Positions 11,201 through 24,000 of a stretch of DNA of 64,000 bases are shown here, in pieces (position 1 is the first letter of the stretch; the number at the start of each line of letters is the position of its first letter). The notes under the pieces are model-generated. The model was not told the origin of the DNA. It was given only the letters and a program-made list of their open reading frames with translations, and did not search any database. The stretch is taken from NCBI GenBank assembly GCA_026119935.1, contig JALRMH010000060.1:154908-218907 (forward strand), read 5' to 3'. Source of the DNA: Endothia cerciana (Eukaryota > Ascomycota > Sordariomycetes > Diaporthales > Cryphonectriaceae). The translations under genes were made by a program, and so were the position numbers.

Positions 11201-12639
11201 GGGATCGCAGGTACAGGAGGCACATCCTCGTCCTCGTCATTAGACACCGGAAGGCTGTTCATCGACTTCGGCGCGGGCAGTCGAGAGCCTCCGGTCTGTT
11301 GAGCGCGAGGCTGTAATGACCCGGTTGACGTCCGGACGGTATTGTTGCTCGTGATGGAGGCAATGGAGATGGAGCTGTACGACTTCCTGTTCGGGTCCGG
11401 CGTTGTCCTTTGAGATGATGGCGTCGAGGTTTTCCGAGGCAGCATCGAGGGTGAGCGAGAAGAAGGCCGGTCGGGGGGGGGTGGCGGGGGCTGCAAGATC
11501 ATCGAGCTGAGTTGGGACTCGGTGTTCTGGGAATCAGGCATGAACGACCGCCGCTTCAGTCTCTGGGTATCAGTGGGGCTGATTGTCCTAGCCCCCAGAC
11601 CAGACGCGTGGTGGGAAGGATGGCCAGGCACCAACGACATCCGCCTCCCTGAGGCAGGCGTGGTTGCTCCTGTCCTGCCGGCCCTCGGAGAGCGAGGCGC
11701 CACCGCGGGTGTCGTGCTCTGGTCGACCGACAGGGTGCTGTCTGTAGATGCACTCGTCTGGCTGATCCGGGGTGCTGGAGGCTGTGATAATGTCTTGAGC
11801 TTGGCGGCCCGGGACGCGGTCATATTGCGCGAGGTGTCCGGATAGCGGCTCGAGCTATCGACGGAGGAGTGTGTAGAATCGACCCCCGGCTGATCCGTGG
11901 TCGAGCTCAGACTTGGACGTCGACGCACTCCCGCGCCGTTGCCCGGTCCTGCTGTGGATTCGGGGACTCCCGGGCCCAACGACTTTCTCGGCGGCTTTCC
12001 GATGATATTGCTGTTCGAGATAGGGGGGTGCTGGTTTTGACGCCGGGGGCGTATGGTTGCCTGGTCGCGCGTAGTATCGCTCGTCCGAGACATGGTAGAG
12101 GTCGTCGAGGAGATGCTGGTCTGCCTGTTGGACACGCTGGGCCTCCTGAAGACTGGGCCAGCCCGTGACCGCACTGGCTGCGCCTGGTGTCCTTGCTGCT
12201 GGCCCTGGTGTGCCGGGGCCCGCGCAGCTATCCCACCGCGGAATGTATTGGGTCTCTCGACCATCTTGCTGCTTCCCAAGCCTTGAGCCTCCAAGATGCT
12301 GCCTTCGCCGGTCGGGGATGGGAACTGTGTCAACACGAGGTCGCCGGTCGCAGATTCTATGCTGGTCTGGAAGTCATCGAAGCTGACCTCGGGAAGAAAG
12401 CCGTAGTGGGTGGATTCGTCTTCTTGTTCTATCGCACGAGGGCTGGAGACTGCACCGGCGGCAGGACCATTGTGGCCAAAGGAGAAGAGCGAGTGGTTAT
12501 TGGAGGAGGAAGCGGAGAGCGTGGGGGGACTCTCGATCATGGAAGAGCGCTTCGTGTGGAGGTGTCTGGTGGGACTGGGAATTTCTCTGCTCCTGTTCCT
12601 GAAACGAGAGAGCCCAAGCTTGTCAGCGGCAGGTGCCAT
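8252..12639 (-). CDS. pom1: DYRK-family protein kinase, Pom1-like polarity kinase
   Basis: Two exons: 12639-9445 and 9388-8252 (intron 9389-9444, 56 bases), giving about 1,443 residues. The first ~1,000 residues are Ser/Pro/Arg-rich, low-complexity sequence. A DYRK-homology box (YERGEIIDYKDIYFCGTQNA) precedes the kinase domain. In that domain: glycine loop GKGSFGQVV, VAVK lysine at about 1040, HCDLKPEN at about 1136-1142, DFGSSC, and the YTY activation loop followed by SRFYRSPEVILG, which is diagnostic of DYRK kinases that autophosphorylate on tyrosine. The kinase domain ends at WDPDRRMKPEEAIRHEF. In fission yeast Pom1 forms cortical gradients that set polarity and division site; a similar role here is inferred. 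The intron is required to join LREW to DPKNRH. An in-frame ATG at 12798 would add 53 residues of low-complexity sequence. I prefer 12639, because conserved-looking sequence (FRNRSREIPSPTRH) begins just after it. Confidence 0.92.
9389..9444 (-). other. Intron in pom1-like kinase
   Basis: GTGAGA...TTTTCAG, phase 0. It interrupts the kinase domain between the alphaC helix region and the hinge side. Confidence 0.88.
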
Positions 12640-15600
12640 GAGGGGGACAAGACGATGCAGTACAGCACAGCGACAGCGGTCTGTATCGCTGGGGGAGTCA
12701 AGCAGGGCCGGCGGCTGCCATCTGCCTCGGTGCGCTGGCAAGGATCCTCCTGCAAGTGCTGGCTCGTTATGGGGATGGGAACGTGTGTGGACGGACATAC
12801 CGCGTAGGGGAGTAGTTGGCTGGTCGCGGGCCAGCAGGAACCCGATGGTCCCTGATCATGGGGAATGGAATGAGTGGTCGAAACGAGTCGACTCGGCTGG
12901 GGCAGAGACGGCGTGGTCGCGCTTCTCGATCTGGGCCGGGTCGGGGGGGCCTTTGTCCACAGGCCGCAGGAGGCCGGGTCGCAGGAAGAGGAGAGGTTCG
13001 CGGCGGTCAATTGAAGCGTTCTGGCGAACCCCAGCAGGAGGAGGTGGCACCGTTAATGCGGGTGGCAGCTCCGCTCTTCCCACTCGTGCAGGGCCCAGCC
13101 GACAGTACCTGTGGGCTTGGAGGGAGGGGGGGGGGGGAAAGAAGGAATAGTTTTCCCTCTCTTGTCTTTTCCTCCTCCCCGGCGCAACTCGCAAGGCCCA
13201 ACCTAGAACGCGGGATGGGGTCAAAAGGGCAGGCGGACTCAGTCCGATGAGGATCTGAGCTGGTCTTCAAGGCTACCTCATCCCGTTTGGCTTGGGGGGG
13301 GGGGGGGGTTTGAGCCAGGCCGCCGTCGTTGTCGTTGATGACTTCCGGGGTGATGTCGGCTGCCAAATGGGAGGGAAGCAGAGGGTCGGGGGTGTCGAGG
13401 GGTTGTTGTTGGACCTCAACAGCAGTCCGAGTGGAAGGGTGCAGGTGGTGAAGGGTCTTTTGGGAAATGAATGGAGGTGAGGCAGCACCACGGCGGCCAG
13501 GACGAGAGAAGAAGGCTTCTGGTTTACAGTGTGGTGACGGCAGGTGCGGTACGGCAGTACATCCACGGCAAGGCCAAGGTTCTTCTGGGGGGTGGTGTGG
13601 TACCTGCAAGTTGGGAACTCGAGGTGCAGGACCATCTGCAGAACCTTTCCCAGATAGCCGCGAACGGAAGACTGATAGGTGGTACCATGGTAGTGGCACG
13701 CGGTCGACACAATCCAAGCACTAACACCACCTCACGTCTCGCCCATCTTAGCAGCTCCATACTATGTGCAAGACTCTGCAAGGGCGTCGCTGCAGACTGC
13801 CACGGGCCCCACCCGCAATCTGTAATTGTGCAGATGCAGCCTGATCTTGTCGTCCCTTCTGCACCCAATCCCTTCTGTTGCTGCCATCCTGTTATTGATG
13901 AACACCCACGGGGGTTTTGCGTCTCACTGGGCAACCTGCTCCAGCTCTGCCAATCACTGTTCCTCCGGCCTCACCCAGACTTCCCCCGGCTGGCTGCAGA
14001 TTAACCACGTTCCTGCATATGATGGAGAGGCTGCTCTGACCCCGGCACTGACTGTCATAAGGCCTGTACTGCAGGGCCTGACCACTGTGTGATCAGTGGG
14101 CCTGTAGGCATGACAACCTCAAGCCCTGCAGGTTATGCTTACTGGGTACGGTACAGGTACTCGAGTGACTGACTCCTTGTGGCGGCGACTCATGGCACCG
14201 GCGACAGAGGCTGCCGGTCCATTGCTGGGTAACCACCCCCCCACCCCATGTAGTACGACCGCCCGTCGGAAAGCAGACAACACTTCGCAGCGCCGCGGTG
14301 GCATCTCAAACAGCGACAGGGGCATCGATGTTGTTTTGCCCCCACTCTCGTTTTTATGGACCTCGCCAGATGCAATGTCCGCGCACGGACGCCTGCCCCA
14401 GTGTAGGTGCCCAATTCTCCGGTGGGAGGGACCCGTCGTCATCGAGCACTTCTGCTCTCCTGCAGGATGAACGCCTCCCTACAAATAGCAACTGGTAGTA
14501 ACCCTTGGGCCACCAAGGCGCTGTGCTTGCCCTCATCGCTTCCCCACGACGACGGCGGCGGCGGCGACGGCGACGGCGACAGGCCCTGGCTCCTGAAACG
14601 GGCCATCTCGCGACGTGCCGTCACCGACCGCGTCTTATTGTTTCCTCTATAACACGGCGTGCTATATACCAATCACAACACGGAGCCTGGGCGTGTTCCG
14701 GACAGCGCGGGTGGGCATCATGCAGGCATAGCCGACCCGTTCCCCGTTCACCCCATCCACCTGGACACTTCTGCCCAACCGATCTTCCAGAAGACCCTCT
14801 GGCTTCCAACCCAGGTCCCCGAGCCCCAGTTCCCATCCACGATCCTGCAGCTTCTCTTCGGCGCGGTCTGCCTGCATGTTTCGGCCAAGCCTGGACACGA
14901 GCACAGACACAAACACGTGTTGTACAGTAACAATATCGGATCGCAGGTGGTCAGACGGGGGGGGGCGGTCTCTGAGCTTATCACGGAGCATGGGGACGCC
15001 CAAATTTCCCCCGTCTCTGACCGGGCCATGGCCACTGTTCTTTGCGCTGGAGTCTCACGAGATTCTAGTCGACTCCCCGGGGCTAGCTACTGCAGATTAT
15101 CTCTTCCGCTCTGCTTCGTGCAGGGTATAGCAACCACGGATACCCACCATCAAACGATGCCAGAATAAGGGGCAGGGCTCCCGGCTTGCTTCTGTAGCAA
15201 GCACGAAGCATACATGAAATTGGCAATCTGCTGTTGCATATCGCCTGTGTTCTCCCTCCCGGATTTAGCGACATCGCAGACCCAGCACGACGGATCCCAT
15301 TCTTACGGGGCAGCTAAGCTTTGGCAGCCCTCACCCCACTGTTATTAGGCTTCGAAATGACCGTTTTCGCCCTCCACTTCTGCCTGCTGTTCTCCCAAAA
15401 AGGAAAGAAAATCAAAGAAAAGAAAACCTTAAACCAAACCAAACCATAAAAAAAAATTGGAAAAAATAATGAAAATGAAAAATAAAAAAATGAAAAAAAG
15501 AAGGCTCTCTTCTGAACGGGCTAAGTCCTTACAGCCAGCCCCTTAAGTGCTAGAACGGGTGATGACTAGCCAGGAATGTTGACTGCCGTGGCAGAGCACC

Positions 15601-16005
15601 ACACCAGGACAGTTTCGCATTGAGACATGCCGGGGGCTGGAGCTGGGGCTGGGGCTGGAGTATGTAGGGCTGGATATACGCTGTGGCATGGGGGCGGCCT
15701 TTCCCGCACCCCCGCGCGAGCCTAGCCGCGCCCGCTGTGGCTGACATGTGACGAAACACTGGACCAGTCGCCAGCAACCACCTCTGGACGACGACGTCAG
15801 GTCCTCCTCCCTCGACTTCCGCCGCAACGAGCTGCCGAGAGGAGCCGTCTTCAACCCTCGACACTCTCAACGTGGGCCCCAAGGAAGCATTCATCTAGCA
15901 AATATAATATTCTCCCTGGCTCTTGGGATGATGTGCTGTCGCCGGTAGCAAGGAAGCTGACAATCGAGGGTAGTCGGAACCGAGACCCGCTCACTGGCCG
16001 TCAAG
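12640..16005. other. Long divergent intergenic region between pom1-like and peroxin genes
   Basis: About 3.4 kb with no supportable gene. It contains G/C homopolymers (for example around 13128-13138 and 13293-13308), CGG/CGA-type trinucleotides near 14552-14580, and an A-rich block at about 15395-15505. Open frames here are proline/arginine-rich and change with every homopolymer, so they are not called. It probably holds both promoters and 5' leaders. Confidence 0.55.
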
Positions 16006-17561
16006 ATGGATGACAACACGTCCGACATCTTCAACGCGGTGGACGAGTCCACACTCCACGACAGTGATGTACAGGGCGCAGACAAGGATGACGGGAAGGA
16101 CCAGGGCAAGAGCAGGTGGCGCAGCCTCTCTGCGCTGAAGGCCCAGGCGAGCATGCAGGACAAGCTGCTGGAGAAGTCGGTCTATCCACCCAACAACACA
16201 CACACACACACACACACCTCCCCTTCTCCCCAGCTCGAGGACACCTGTCTGATCATTATACTAACCATCGCAGACTTCTACAACAGGTAATCCCCGACGC
16301 AGACCTCGCGCCCGGCGGTCATGTCCAGGATACACCCATACCGGGCGACAGCTTCCCCTCCTACGAGAGCACCCGGCCGCCCTTCGCGATGGCGACCATG
16401 GCGACGAACTTCACACGCTTCAACGCGCGTATCGGCGTGGTCTTCAAGTTCCAGTCGCGCGTGATCCAGCTCCTGTCCTGGCGCAGGCCCTCCCAGACGC
16501 TCTCGTTCCTGGCCGTGTACACCCTCGTGTGCCTCGACCCGTACCTCCTCACGGTGCTCCCCCTGGCAACGGCGCTGGTGGGCGTCTTCATCCCCTCCTT
16601 CATGACGCGGCACCCCTCCGACGCGCACGAGCTGGCCTACAGCCCCCACGGGCCGCCACGGGCGCCGGCGAGGACGGTCAAGCCGGCCAAGCAGATGAGC
16701 AGCCACTTCATGAAGAACATGCGCGACCTGCAGAACTGCATGGAGGACTTCAGCAGGGGCCACGACCAGGTCGTGACGGTGCTCGTGCCCAAGACGAACT
16801 TCAGCGACGAGGCGCTGAGCTCGGGCCTGTTCGTGGGGCTGTTCGGGCTGACGCTGTTCATGACGATCGCGGCCCACCTGCTGCCGTGGCGGGCCATCAC
16901 GCTGTGCGGCGGCTGGGCGGCCGTGGTGAGCGGGCACCCGGCCGTGGCGAACATGATGCGGGAGATGCAGGCGGCGTACTTCCCGGACCAGCGAGGGGCG
17001 GGGGACGGCAAGGGGGGGGGCCCGGAGGAGAAGGCCAAGAGCCTCCTGGACGGGTGGATCGCCGAGGACATCATCCTCGACTCCGCGCCCGAGACCCGCG
17101 AGGTCGAGATCTTCGAGCTCCAGCACCTAGAGGCCTCGAGCGGGGAGTGGGAGCCGTGGGTGTTCAGCCCCTCCCCCTACGACCCGCTGTCGCAGGCGCG
17201 CATCACAGGGGAGCGGCCCAAGGGGACGCGGTTCTTTGAGGATGTCCTCGCGCCGGAGGGCTGGGAGTGGAGCGAGAAGAAGTGGGCCCTGGACCTGTGG
17301 AGCCGCGAGTGGGTGGAGGAGAGGATCATCACCGGCGTCGAGGTCGAGACCGAGGGCGAGAGGTGGGTGTATGACATGTTTAACGAGAACGAGAGCGCCT
17401 CAGGAATCAGGGAGCACACGGAGCCTGGGGCCGGGAGCGCGGCGAGGAGAAGTCGTGTGAGCTGGGAGGAGGGTGAGGAGGGCGAGGGACGCAGGGGGGA
17501 ATGGAGGAGACGGAGGTGGGTGAGGCTGGTGAAGAGGAAGACGACTCGGGAGGCGACGTAG
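16006..17561 (+). CDS. Peroxisomal membrane peroxin, Pex24p/DysF family (Pex28/Pex29-like)
   Basis: Integral membrane protein of 485 residues, thought to act in peroxisome number, size and ER contact. Exon 1 is 16006-16175 and exon 2 is 16274-17561; the 98-base intron 16176-16273 carries a (CA)n run. Splicing restores the family start QDKLLEK-LLQQVIP. Hydrophobic segments lie at LAVYTLVCLDPYLLTVLPLATA-like sequence (about 135-170) and in the GLFVGLFGLTLFMTIAA region (about 255-290). The C-terminal half has the dysferlin signature: EVEIFELQHLE with GEWEPWVFSPSPY (DysFN), then GWEWSEKKWALD with ERWVYD (DysFC). The tail is basic and Arg/Lys-rich. The donor GTCGGT is weak, but it is the only one that joins the frames correctly. 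It lies tail to tail with the OTU gene, 205 bases apart. Which of Pex28/29/30-32 it corresponds to cannot be decided here. Confidence 0.88.
16176..16273 (+). other. Intron in peroxin gene, contains (CA)n microsatellite
   Basis: 98-base intron with acceptor ATCGCAG. The dinucleotide run at about 16195-16217 sits inside it. Confidence 0.75.
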
Positions 17562-17766
17562 CTATCCGTCACAAAAATAGATCGGCATCGCAACATTTCA
17601 AAGGTCCGCGCCCCCAGCGGGGGTGGGAGACGAAGTCACAAGGGTTGCTTTTTGGGGGGGGGGGAGGGGCACGAGGATCTTCAACGGGACGACATAAGTT
17701 TTTTCGTGAGGTTGTATGGTAGATGCGTTATCCTCAAGCCCCCCCCCCCCTTCAGCCCGACCTTGC

Positions 17767-18744
17767 TCATGCCGCCTTCCTCAGCGAATTATAATGCTCT
17801 CCCAGGCCGTACCCATGGCGATAGTAAGCAAGCCATATCCTCTTCCTCTCCTCCCCCTCCTGGTCTGCCGTCGTCGGCCTGATGATCTCCGTGTCCCGGT
17901 CCTGCACGATGTGAATCTCCAGCCCGTAGACGTTGGCCAGCGCGAGCAGCTCGAGCTGCCCGCCCCACTCGGCCGTGTCCCTCATCTTGGCGACGTAGCT
18001 GCCCAGGTCCTCCTCCAGGAACCCAGCATACTCGTCCCCGTGCTGCTCGATATACCCAGCCGCCCTCCTCCTCACGATCTTGTACCCGGGCTCCCGCCCC
18101 CCCTCCTCCTCCCTCCCGCCGCCGCCATCACCACCCAGCGGCACCCCGGACTGCGCGAGCTGGTCTGCGACCGCGGAGAAGAGGCAGTGCCCGTCGGGCC
18201 TGATGTCGTGCTCCGCGAGGCCGTGCCTCCTGAACTCCGCCAGCATGTACGCCTTCTCGACCGCGCGGTGGTCCGTCATGCCGGCCGCCTCCTCCTCGGC
18301 CGCGACCGCGGCCGCCTCCTGCTCCGCGGCGCGGCGGGCGAGGCGCTCCCTCTGGCGGTTGCGCTTCTTCCCCTGACCTCCGCCGCCGCCGCCGCCCGCC
18401 GGCGCGTTCTTTGGCGGGTTCTCCGCCCCCAGGCTCATCCCGCCCAGCTCGTCCGCGGCCTCACCCACCACCACCGCCTCCTCTTTTTCTTCCCTATCGT
18501 CGTCCGGTATCCGATCGTCGACAGCGCCGCCCTCCAGGCCCTCACCGTTCAGATTCCGGACCTCCTCCGCCTGCCGCTCCCTCATCTGCCTCTCCATCTC
18601 GGCACACTCGTCGTTCACGCCCTTGCGCGTCTTCTTGGTCGCGTTCTTCTTCTTGCTGGTGATGCGCCCTTGCAGGTCCCTGGCCTCCCTGCGGTGCCGG
18701 GCCTTCACCTGCTCCAGGGTCTCTGGCGGGGGTGCGTCTGCCAT
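17767..18744 (-). CDS. OTU2: OTU-domain cysteine deubiquitinase, OTU2/OTUD6-like
   Basis: Single-exon protein of 325 residues. The N-terminal third (1-160) is a charged Lys/Arg/Glu coiled-coil-like region (ARHRREARDLQGRITSKKK, ERQMRERQAEEVRNL), typical of OTUD6/Otu2 and linked in yeast and mammals to ribosome-associated deubiquitination. The OTU domain follows: DIRPDGHCLFSAVADQL with D184, G185, H186 and catalytic C187, then WGGQLELLALA (260-270), and the general-base histidine H317 in GEHYNSL. Length and domain order match the family. Poly-Gly and Asp/Glu-rich insertions (117-123 and about 205-217) are low complexity. ATG 18744 directly precedes MADAPPPETLEQVKARH, as in the family. A pyrimidine-rich leader lies just upstream (18750-18850). 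Confidence 0.93.
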   Translation of the reverse strand: MADAPPPETLEQVKARHRREARDLQGRITSKKKNATKKTRKGVNDECAEMERQMRERQAEEVRNLNGEGLEGGAVDDRIPDDDREEKEEAVVVGEAADELGGMSLGAENPPKNAPAGGGGGGGQGKKRNRQRERLARRAAEQEAAAVAAEEEAAGMTDHRAVEKAYMLAEFRRHGLAEHDIRPDGHCLFSAVADQLAQSGVPLGGDGGGGREEEGGREPGYKIVRRRAAGYIEQHGDEYAGFLEEDLGSYVAKMRDTAEWGGQLELLALANVYGLEIHIVQDRDTEIIRPTTADQEGEERKRIWLAYYRHGYGLGEHYNSLRKAA

Positions 18745-20342
18745 TTTTCCCTCCTTTTTTTAAAAAAAAAAAGAAAAATTCCCTTTTTTTTCCCCTTCCT
18801 TTCTTTCCCTCCCCTCCTTCTTTTTCTTCTTCCCTTCTTGTTCTGGCCGGTTGGGAAAGAGGGAACCCTCCTTTGGGCTCGAGGCAGAAGTGACCGTGAC
18901 CCCGGCTGATATGAAGGCCACAGGGAGAGAGGGGGACGGGCGGGATTGCAGGGTGGGAGGCGGGAAAGGCTTGTTGTGATTGAATGTAAGGTTAGGTTAG
19001 GTTTGTCGAGGGCTTGCTTGAAAACAACTCTTTTGAGACCGACGTCAGTTTAAACGTTCCCGAGCTTCTGTAGGTTCGACTACGTGGGGGGGGCCAACCC
19101 CCCCCCCCTTTTTTTTTTTTTTTTTCTTCTTGGCGGGGCACACCTGCGGGACGCGCCGAGCAGGCGAGAGCGGCCGGGGCAGAGCACCCCCTGCCCTGTC
19201 GAGCGCAGTGCGTGCCCTTGGATTTACATATTTATTAGTCCCCTCGCCGCACGCAGTCCGTGACAGGCGCCGTCACAAAACCACACCACGGAACTTTACC
19301 GGCTGGAAGGACCGACATGTCACACTTCCGAGAGCGTGATGCTACTGGGGACGACAGCAGAGGTTGTCGCTAGCCTTGTCGCATCCAGTCGCTCGGTCTT
19401 CATTCAAGGTTTAAGGCGGACTGGGGGCTTCAGATGTGTAGCCTCCAACATACATGACTGCTGTCTGTATATTATCGATCCCCTCCAACGGGACGCCCGC
19501 CTGAGAATAATCCGAGCTGGAAGCGAGGGAGGTGTCGACTCGGTGCAACAGCTGATCTCTTCTGCCATGTCCTAGGCGACCTGGGCCGTACATGTAGTAG
19601 TAGTAGTAGTAGTAGTAGTCTCTCCTGACCACATCCCTCCCCTTTCTTTTCCCCTGGATATACCCCGAAGCATAATGTTGACCCTGGGAGACAGGTTGCA
19701 AGTGAACCTCTTGAGAGATCACTTCCGTTCGGCGGCCAGAGTGCCGCGGTTCCCTACGTGTATGCCCGATCCCCCAGGGCATCCCTTAATTCTTTCCTTC
19801 CCTTGCCTAGGTCCATCCCTATCTCCTCTGCTGTCCCAGCCGGCGCTATTCCTGCCTTGCCGTTTCGGCACAGCAACCCGCCGGGTTGGTTTACCCAAGG
19901 TTGAGGGTGTACCCAGGAACCGAGGGGGTAAGAAAGAAAGAAAAAAAGTTACTTATGCAAGACAGAGTGCGTAATAATAGAGAACACATATGAATTCCGA
20001 CAAAGCAGAACTGACTGGGGGTATCCCGCAACAGCGTGGTCCAGATCCATGAACGCACGCTAAAAAGAAAAAGAAATAAAAAAACACAAAGGGAAAATAG
20101 AATATAACCCCTAAGATGTTACTGTCGCTGCCCGTCTCTGACCCACAGTACAGGGCCGAGACTGGCCACAAGCCAAGAGAATAAGAGAATCCGGAGGAGA
20201 GGTGCAAGATTGTCACCCCGTGAGATCACTCACCAACCGAGTCGATGCCGGCGGTGGATCTCCTCCCCCCCTCCCCCCTAGCAGCAGACATTAAGAAGGG
20301 ACACCAGTGAAGATGAACGGCCGGGTTCGGGAGGGCAGAGCC
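18745..20342. other. Intergenic with poly-C/poly-T and (TAG)n tracts
   Basis: No gene seen. Adjacent C and T homopolymers lie at about 19098-19126, and a (GTA)n run lies at 19594-19619. Confidence 0.6.
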
Positions 20343-20983
20343 TTAGAATCCTTCAAAAGGGTTGCCCCTCCCGCCCGGGCCCTCCTCCTCGCCCGCCGTC
20401 CTGTGCCCGCTGTAGCCCCAGTACTCCTCCTTCCACGCACCCACGCCCCCGCGCGTGAAACTCTCCCTCGTGCGGCTCCTGCTCCTCGACCGGCTCTTCT
20501 TCCTCCTCCTCTCCTTGGTCCTCCTGCGCGCCCTCATCCTGCTGTCCTCGGCCTGCTCGGGATAGTCCAGCTGGCCGTCGCTCTCATACCGGCTGTACGC
20601 GAGCGGGCTGATGAACGCCTCCATACGCACGGTGCCGATGGCCTCGAAGAGGTTGCCGCCGGCCACCGAGTCCCGCCACGAGGAGGCCTCGCTGTTGCGG
20701 CCGCTCCACTCGCCGAGCGGCTCCGCCGACCTGGGCCCGCTGCCGCCGAGGTACAGGTCGCTCGAGCCGGTGTTGGTGGACTGGCTGTTGTTGTTCGCGT
20801 TGTGGCTGTAGCTGAGGCCGGCCCCGAACCCGCGGAAGGACAACGGAGGCGGTACGCGCCCGCCCGTGTTGCTGCGCTTCCGGCCGTGGAAGCCGGCCTG
20901 CAGGGGTGGGGCCTGGTCCCGGGCGAACCTGGGAATCGCGGGCGGTATGGCCGCGTCGCCGGAACAGTCGCGCTCGTGCATCG

Positions 20984-21019
<36 letters not shown>

Positions 21020-24000
21020 GGCTGGGGTCGGGGTTGGACTGGTGCGAGTAGCTTGAGGCGCGCGACTCGGTTGCCGGCGCCGACGGGGTAGGGCGGTAGC
21101 TCGGGACGAGACTGGTTGGGACATCGGGGATACTAGGCATGGGCGAGATGGTACGGTCGCTGAAGGCGCCTCTCGACGGCCCCTGCGAGGACATGGTGGA
21201 GCTCATCCCGCCGGAGGATCGAGAAGGTGGGTTATGACCGAAGACCGGGTTCTGGCTCTTGGCCAAGCGGATAGAGTCGCGGATGCGTGGCCGCCGCGTC
21301 TTGTTCTGATCAGGGGGGAGCTCGAATTCGGGGGCATGTTTCGGCACCGTAGTGGGTATTTCAGGTACATCCTGCTGTGAGTGTGCCAGGAACGAGAGTG
21401 CTGTCAGCCAGAGGTAGTGCCTGTCGGCGTTGACCGCGGTGAATTTGAGAGCACGCTGAGGGGTGAGGATGAGGATAGATCGGTTGAAGACCGCCAGTTG
21501 GCCTTTAGGCGCAGGGTTGTCGTCTTTGACGTCCAGCACAGATTGGATGGTGACTGAGGGGGACCTATCAGCAAGTTTCCTGATGCACGAGGGCTTTCTC
21601 GGGAACCACTTACGCTTCCGGCCAGACTTGCCTAGCAGGGCGCTTCCGCTGGAAGGCTGCTTGCTACTCCACAGGATCGCTCGTTCGTAGGGCGCCAGCC
21701 AGACCCACCGCCTGTGCCGGTCATTGCTGGAGTCGTCCTTCCCACTGGTGTCGGCTGACATGCCGAACGACTTCCTCCGCCGGACATATTTGAACATCCA
21801 CTCGCCGACCATGGTCTGGGCAATCGCATCTACCACACCGTTTGCGGCTTGTGAGCCGTCGTTTGACCGGAAACCAGTCGCCTCGGTGGTCGCGGTGGTA
21901 CCCGAATTCTGGTGGCGATGGCCTCTGCCCTGGGGCCGCTCGTTTCTCGGTGTGACGACCTCCTTGGGGTTCGGTGTCAGGGAAGGGACTGTAGGGGTCT
22001 GAGGCACGGCCGGTGAGAGTGACGGCGATCTGCTATTCTTCCTCCTGCTCTTGCCATGAGGAGCAGAGACGGAAGACCTACTCTTCCGAATACTGCCTGT
22101 ACGGTGCTGAGTCGTCCTGGTGCCCTTTCTATGCCAGGGATCTCTCCTCGTGGGGCTCCGATTGTCAGCACTGCGCCCGCCTGCGGAGAACAAAGGCTGA
22201 CGAGAACTAGCTCTCGTAGGGATAGGAAAGGGCGGGTCCGATGCATCTTCCTGGTGAGTGTTGATGCCATTCTGTATCATGGCAGCCTTCCGTATACCAC
22301 CAGCCTTCATGTTGGCCATTGATGAGGCCATCGACGAAGGCCGAAGACCGACTTTCGTAGATGATTCGCGCTGGGGCATTGCAACTCCTTGGTTTCCAGA
22401 TAGCTTGTAGCGGGTGAAGGCACTTGTGGGCTCAAGTGGTTCCACGGGACTCCTTGAGCCCGAGATCCTTCTCTGGACGGTATCTTCAGGGGACGTTGGC
22501 ACCGAACCTGGCACCGACCGGCCGGGCTCAGGGGACTTGACAGCACGGGGAGCCGACAGGGCTGTTCTGAACTCGGAGTCGCTCACGTCGAAATCATCCA
22601 TCTCGTCGGCTGAGCTACCGTCGTTGTGGTCCGTGAACAGGTTGCTAATGCGATGGGTCCTCCGCGAAGTGGACTTTTGCGAATAAGGTCGGGCGCCAGT
22701 GGGACTCTTCGCCTCCAGATCCATGGAGCCATGAGGCGAGGGAGCGGCATCGCCGAAGCTTCTCTGGGTAGTCAGCCTCCTAGGGTTGCGCGGAGGAACA
22801 TTCCCGGGAACGGGAGTGAAGTGGCCTTCCGGATGGGTGGGAGTCTGCGATCCGGCAGCAGGAGACGTAGGCCTGGAAGTGACTGCGGAGGGATGCAAGT
22901 GGGGTGGGAGCTTGTCTAGTCGCTGGTCGATCCGGATCTCTTCCGTCTGGATACCGGTCGAGGTCATAGGAACATCCCAGAGGGAGACTTGGCATGCAAA
23001 GTCTTTCGAGAGTTGAGGCAGTCGGGGCTGCTTGGGAGAGGTTGGTCTACTTGTCGGGGGGTGTATGGCGATACTCGGGATGGCAAGAGAAGGAGTCGGC
23101 GGGGTGGTGGGCCTTGGCAACAGAGGAGCGTCTGTCTGCGTTCCGGCAGAAACCATTACAGCTGCCTCCCTTGTATCTGGTTTCGACGGTTGGTCTTGGG
23201 TTGGGGATCTCGGCGTCTTTGGTGGGCTCAATGGTACGTCCGACGTCTGTGCCGCAGCAGAAACCATCAGGTTCTGAGTATCTGGTGGTTGAATAACCAG
23301 CGGCTTCGCGGCGCCGGTTCTCTTCCTTCTCTGATTTGCCTCGTTGCTGCCCTCCTCGCAGTGTTTCTCCCACTTCGCCGCCAAGGTCTGCACGGTCGGC
23401 TCCGGGGTAGGAGCCTGGGCCTTGCTAGCAGCAAGCTTTGGCGACGGCGGAGGGGAGTACTGGACTCCCGCGTCCGTGTAGCTGGCTTTGTGAGCTGCAG
23501 GTCTCTGCATCTCCTCGTCCTCCTGGATAACATGACTTGTCAGGACATCATCCATCTGGGTTTGCGATTGAAACCGGACGCGCGCAACGCTGCCCGGTCG
23601 GATCAAGCTCTCGTTGCTGTGGTGGCGGAGGTGAGATTTGGACAGGAGGCTGGCACGGGAGCCACTGCGAGTATGCCTGTGGTTTGACATGACGCTGTCT
23701 CGTCCATTCGCATCGGTCTGGTAGTCCGAGTCGTCGTCGAAATCGAGTTCGTCAGCAAGCGAGTGCCCATTCGCCTTCTGCAGGAGAGAAAATCGCAAGC
23801 TCTCTCTAACGTTCATGGAGCGGATACTACCAGCATCGCTGTCCCTGGCCCTGTCCTCAGCGTCCTCCTCCGCCACCGCCTGGTCGTTCATGGCAGCCGC
23901 TTGGTATGCTGCCATCTCTTCCAAGACCATCTTGAGCCTAGTCTCGAGGACATGGATCTTGCGGTCCGTCTTCCGCCTCTCTTCCTCCCACGCATCTTTG

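Noticed and set aside
13007..13717. 236-codon minus-strand frame upstream of the pom1-like gene
   Set aside because: Proline-rich composition with several homopolymers, no domain, no conserved-looking block. It is likely leader or intergenic DNA.
20529..21124. Thr/Ala-rich frames overlapping the 3' part of the ApsA-like gene on both strands
   Set aside because: Shadows of the poly-Asn repeat and GC-rich 3' coding region.
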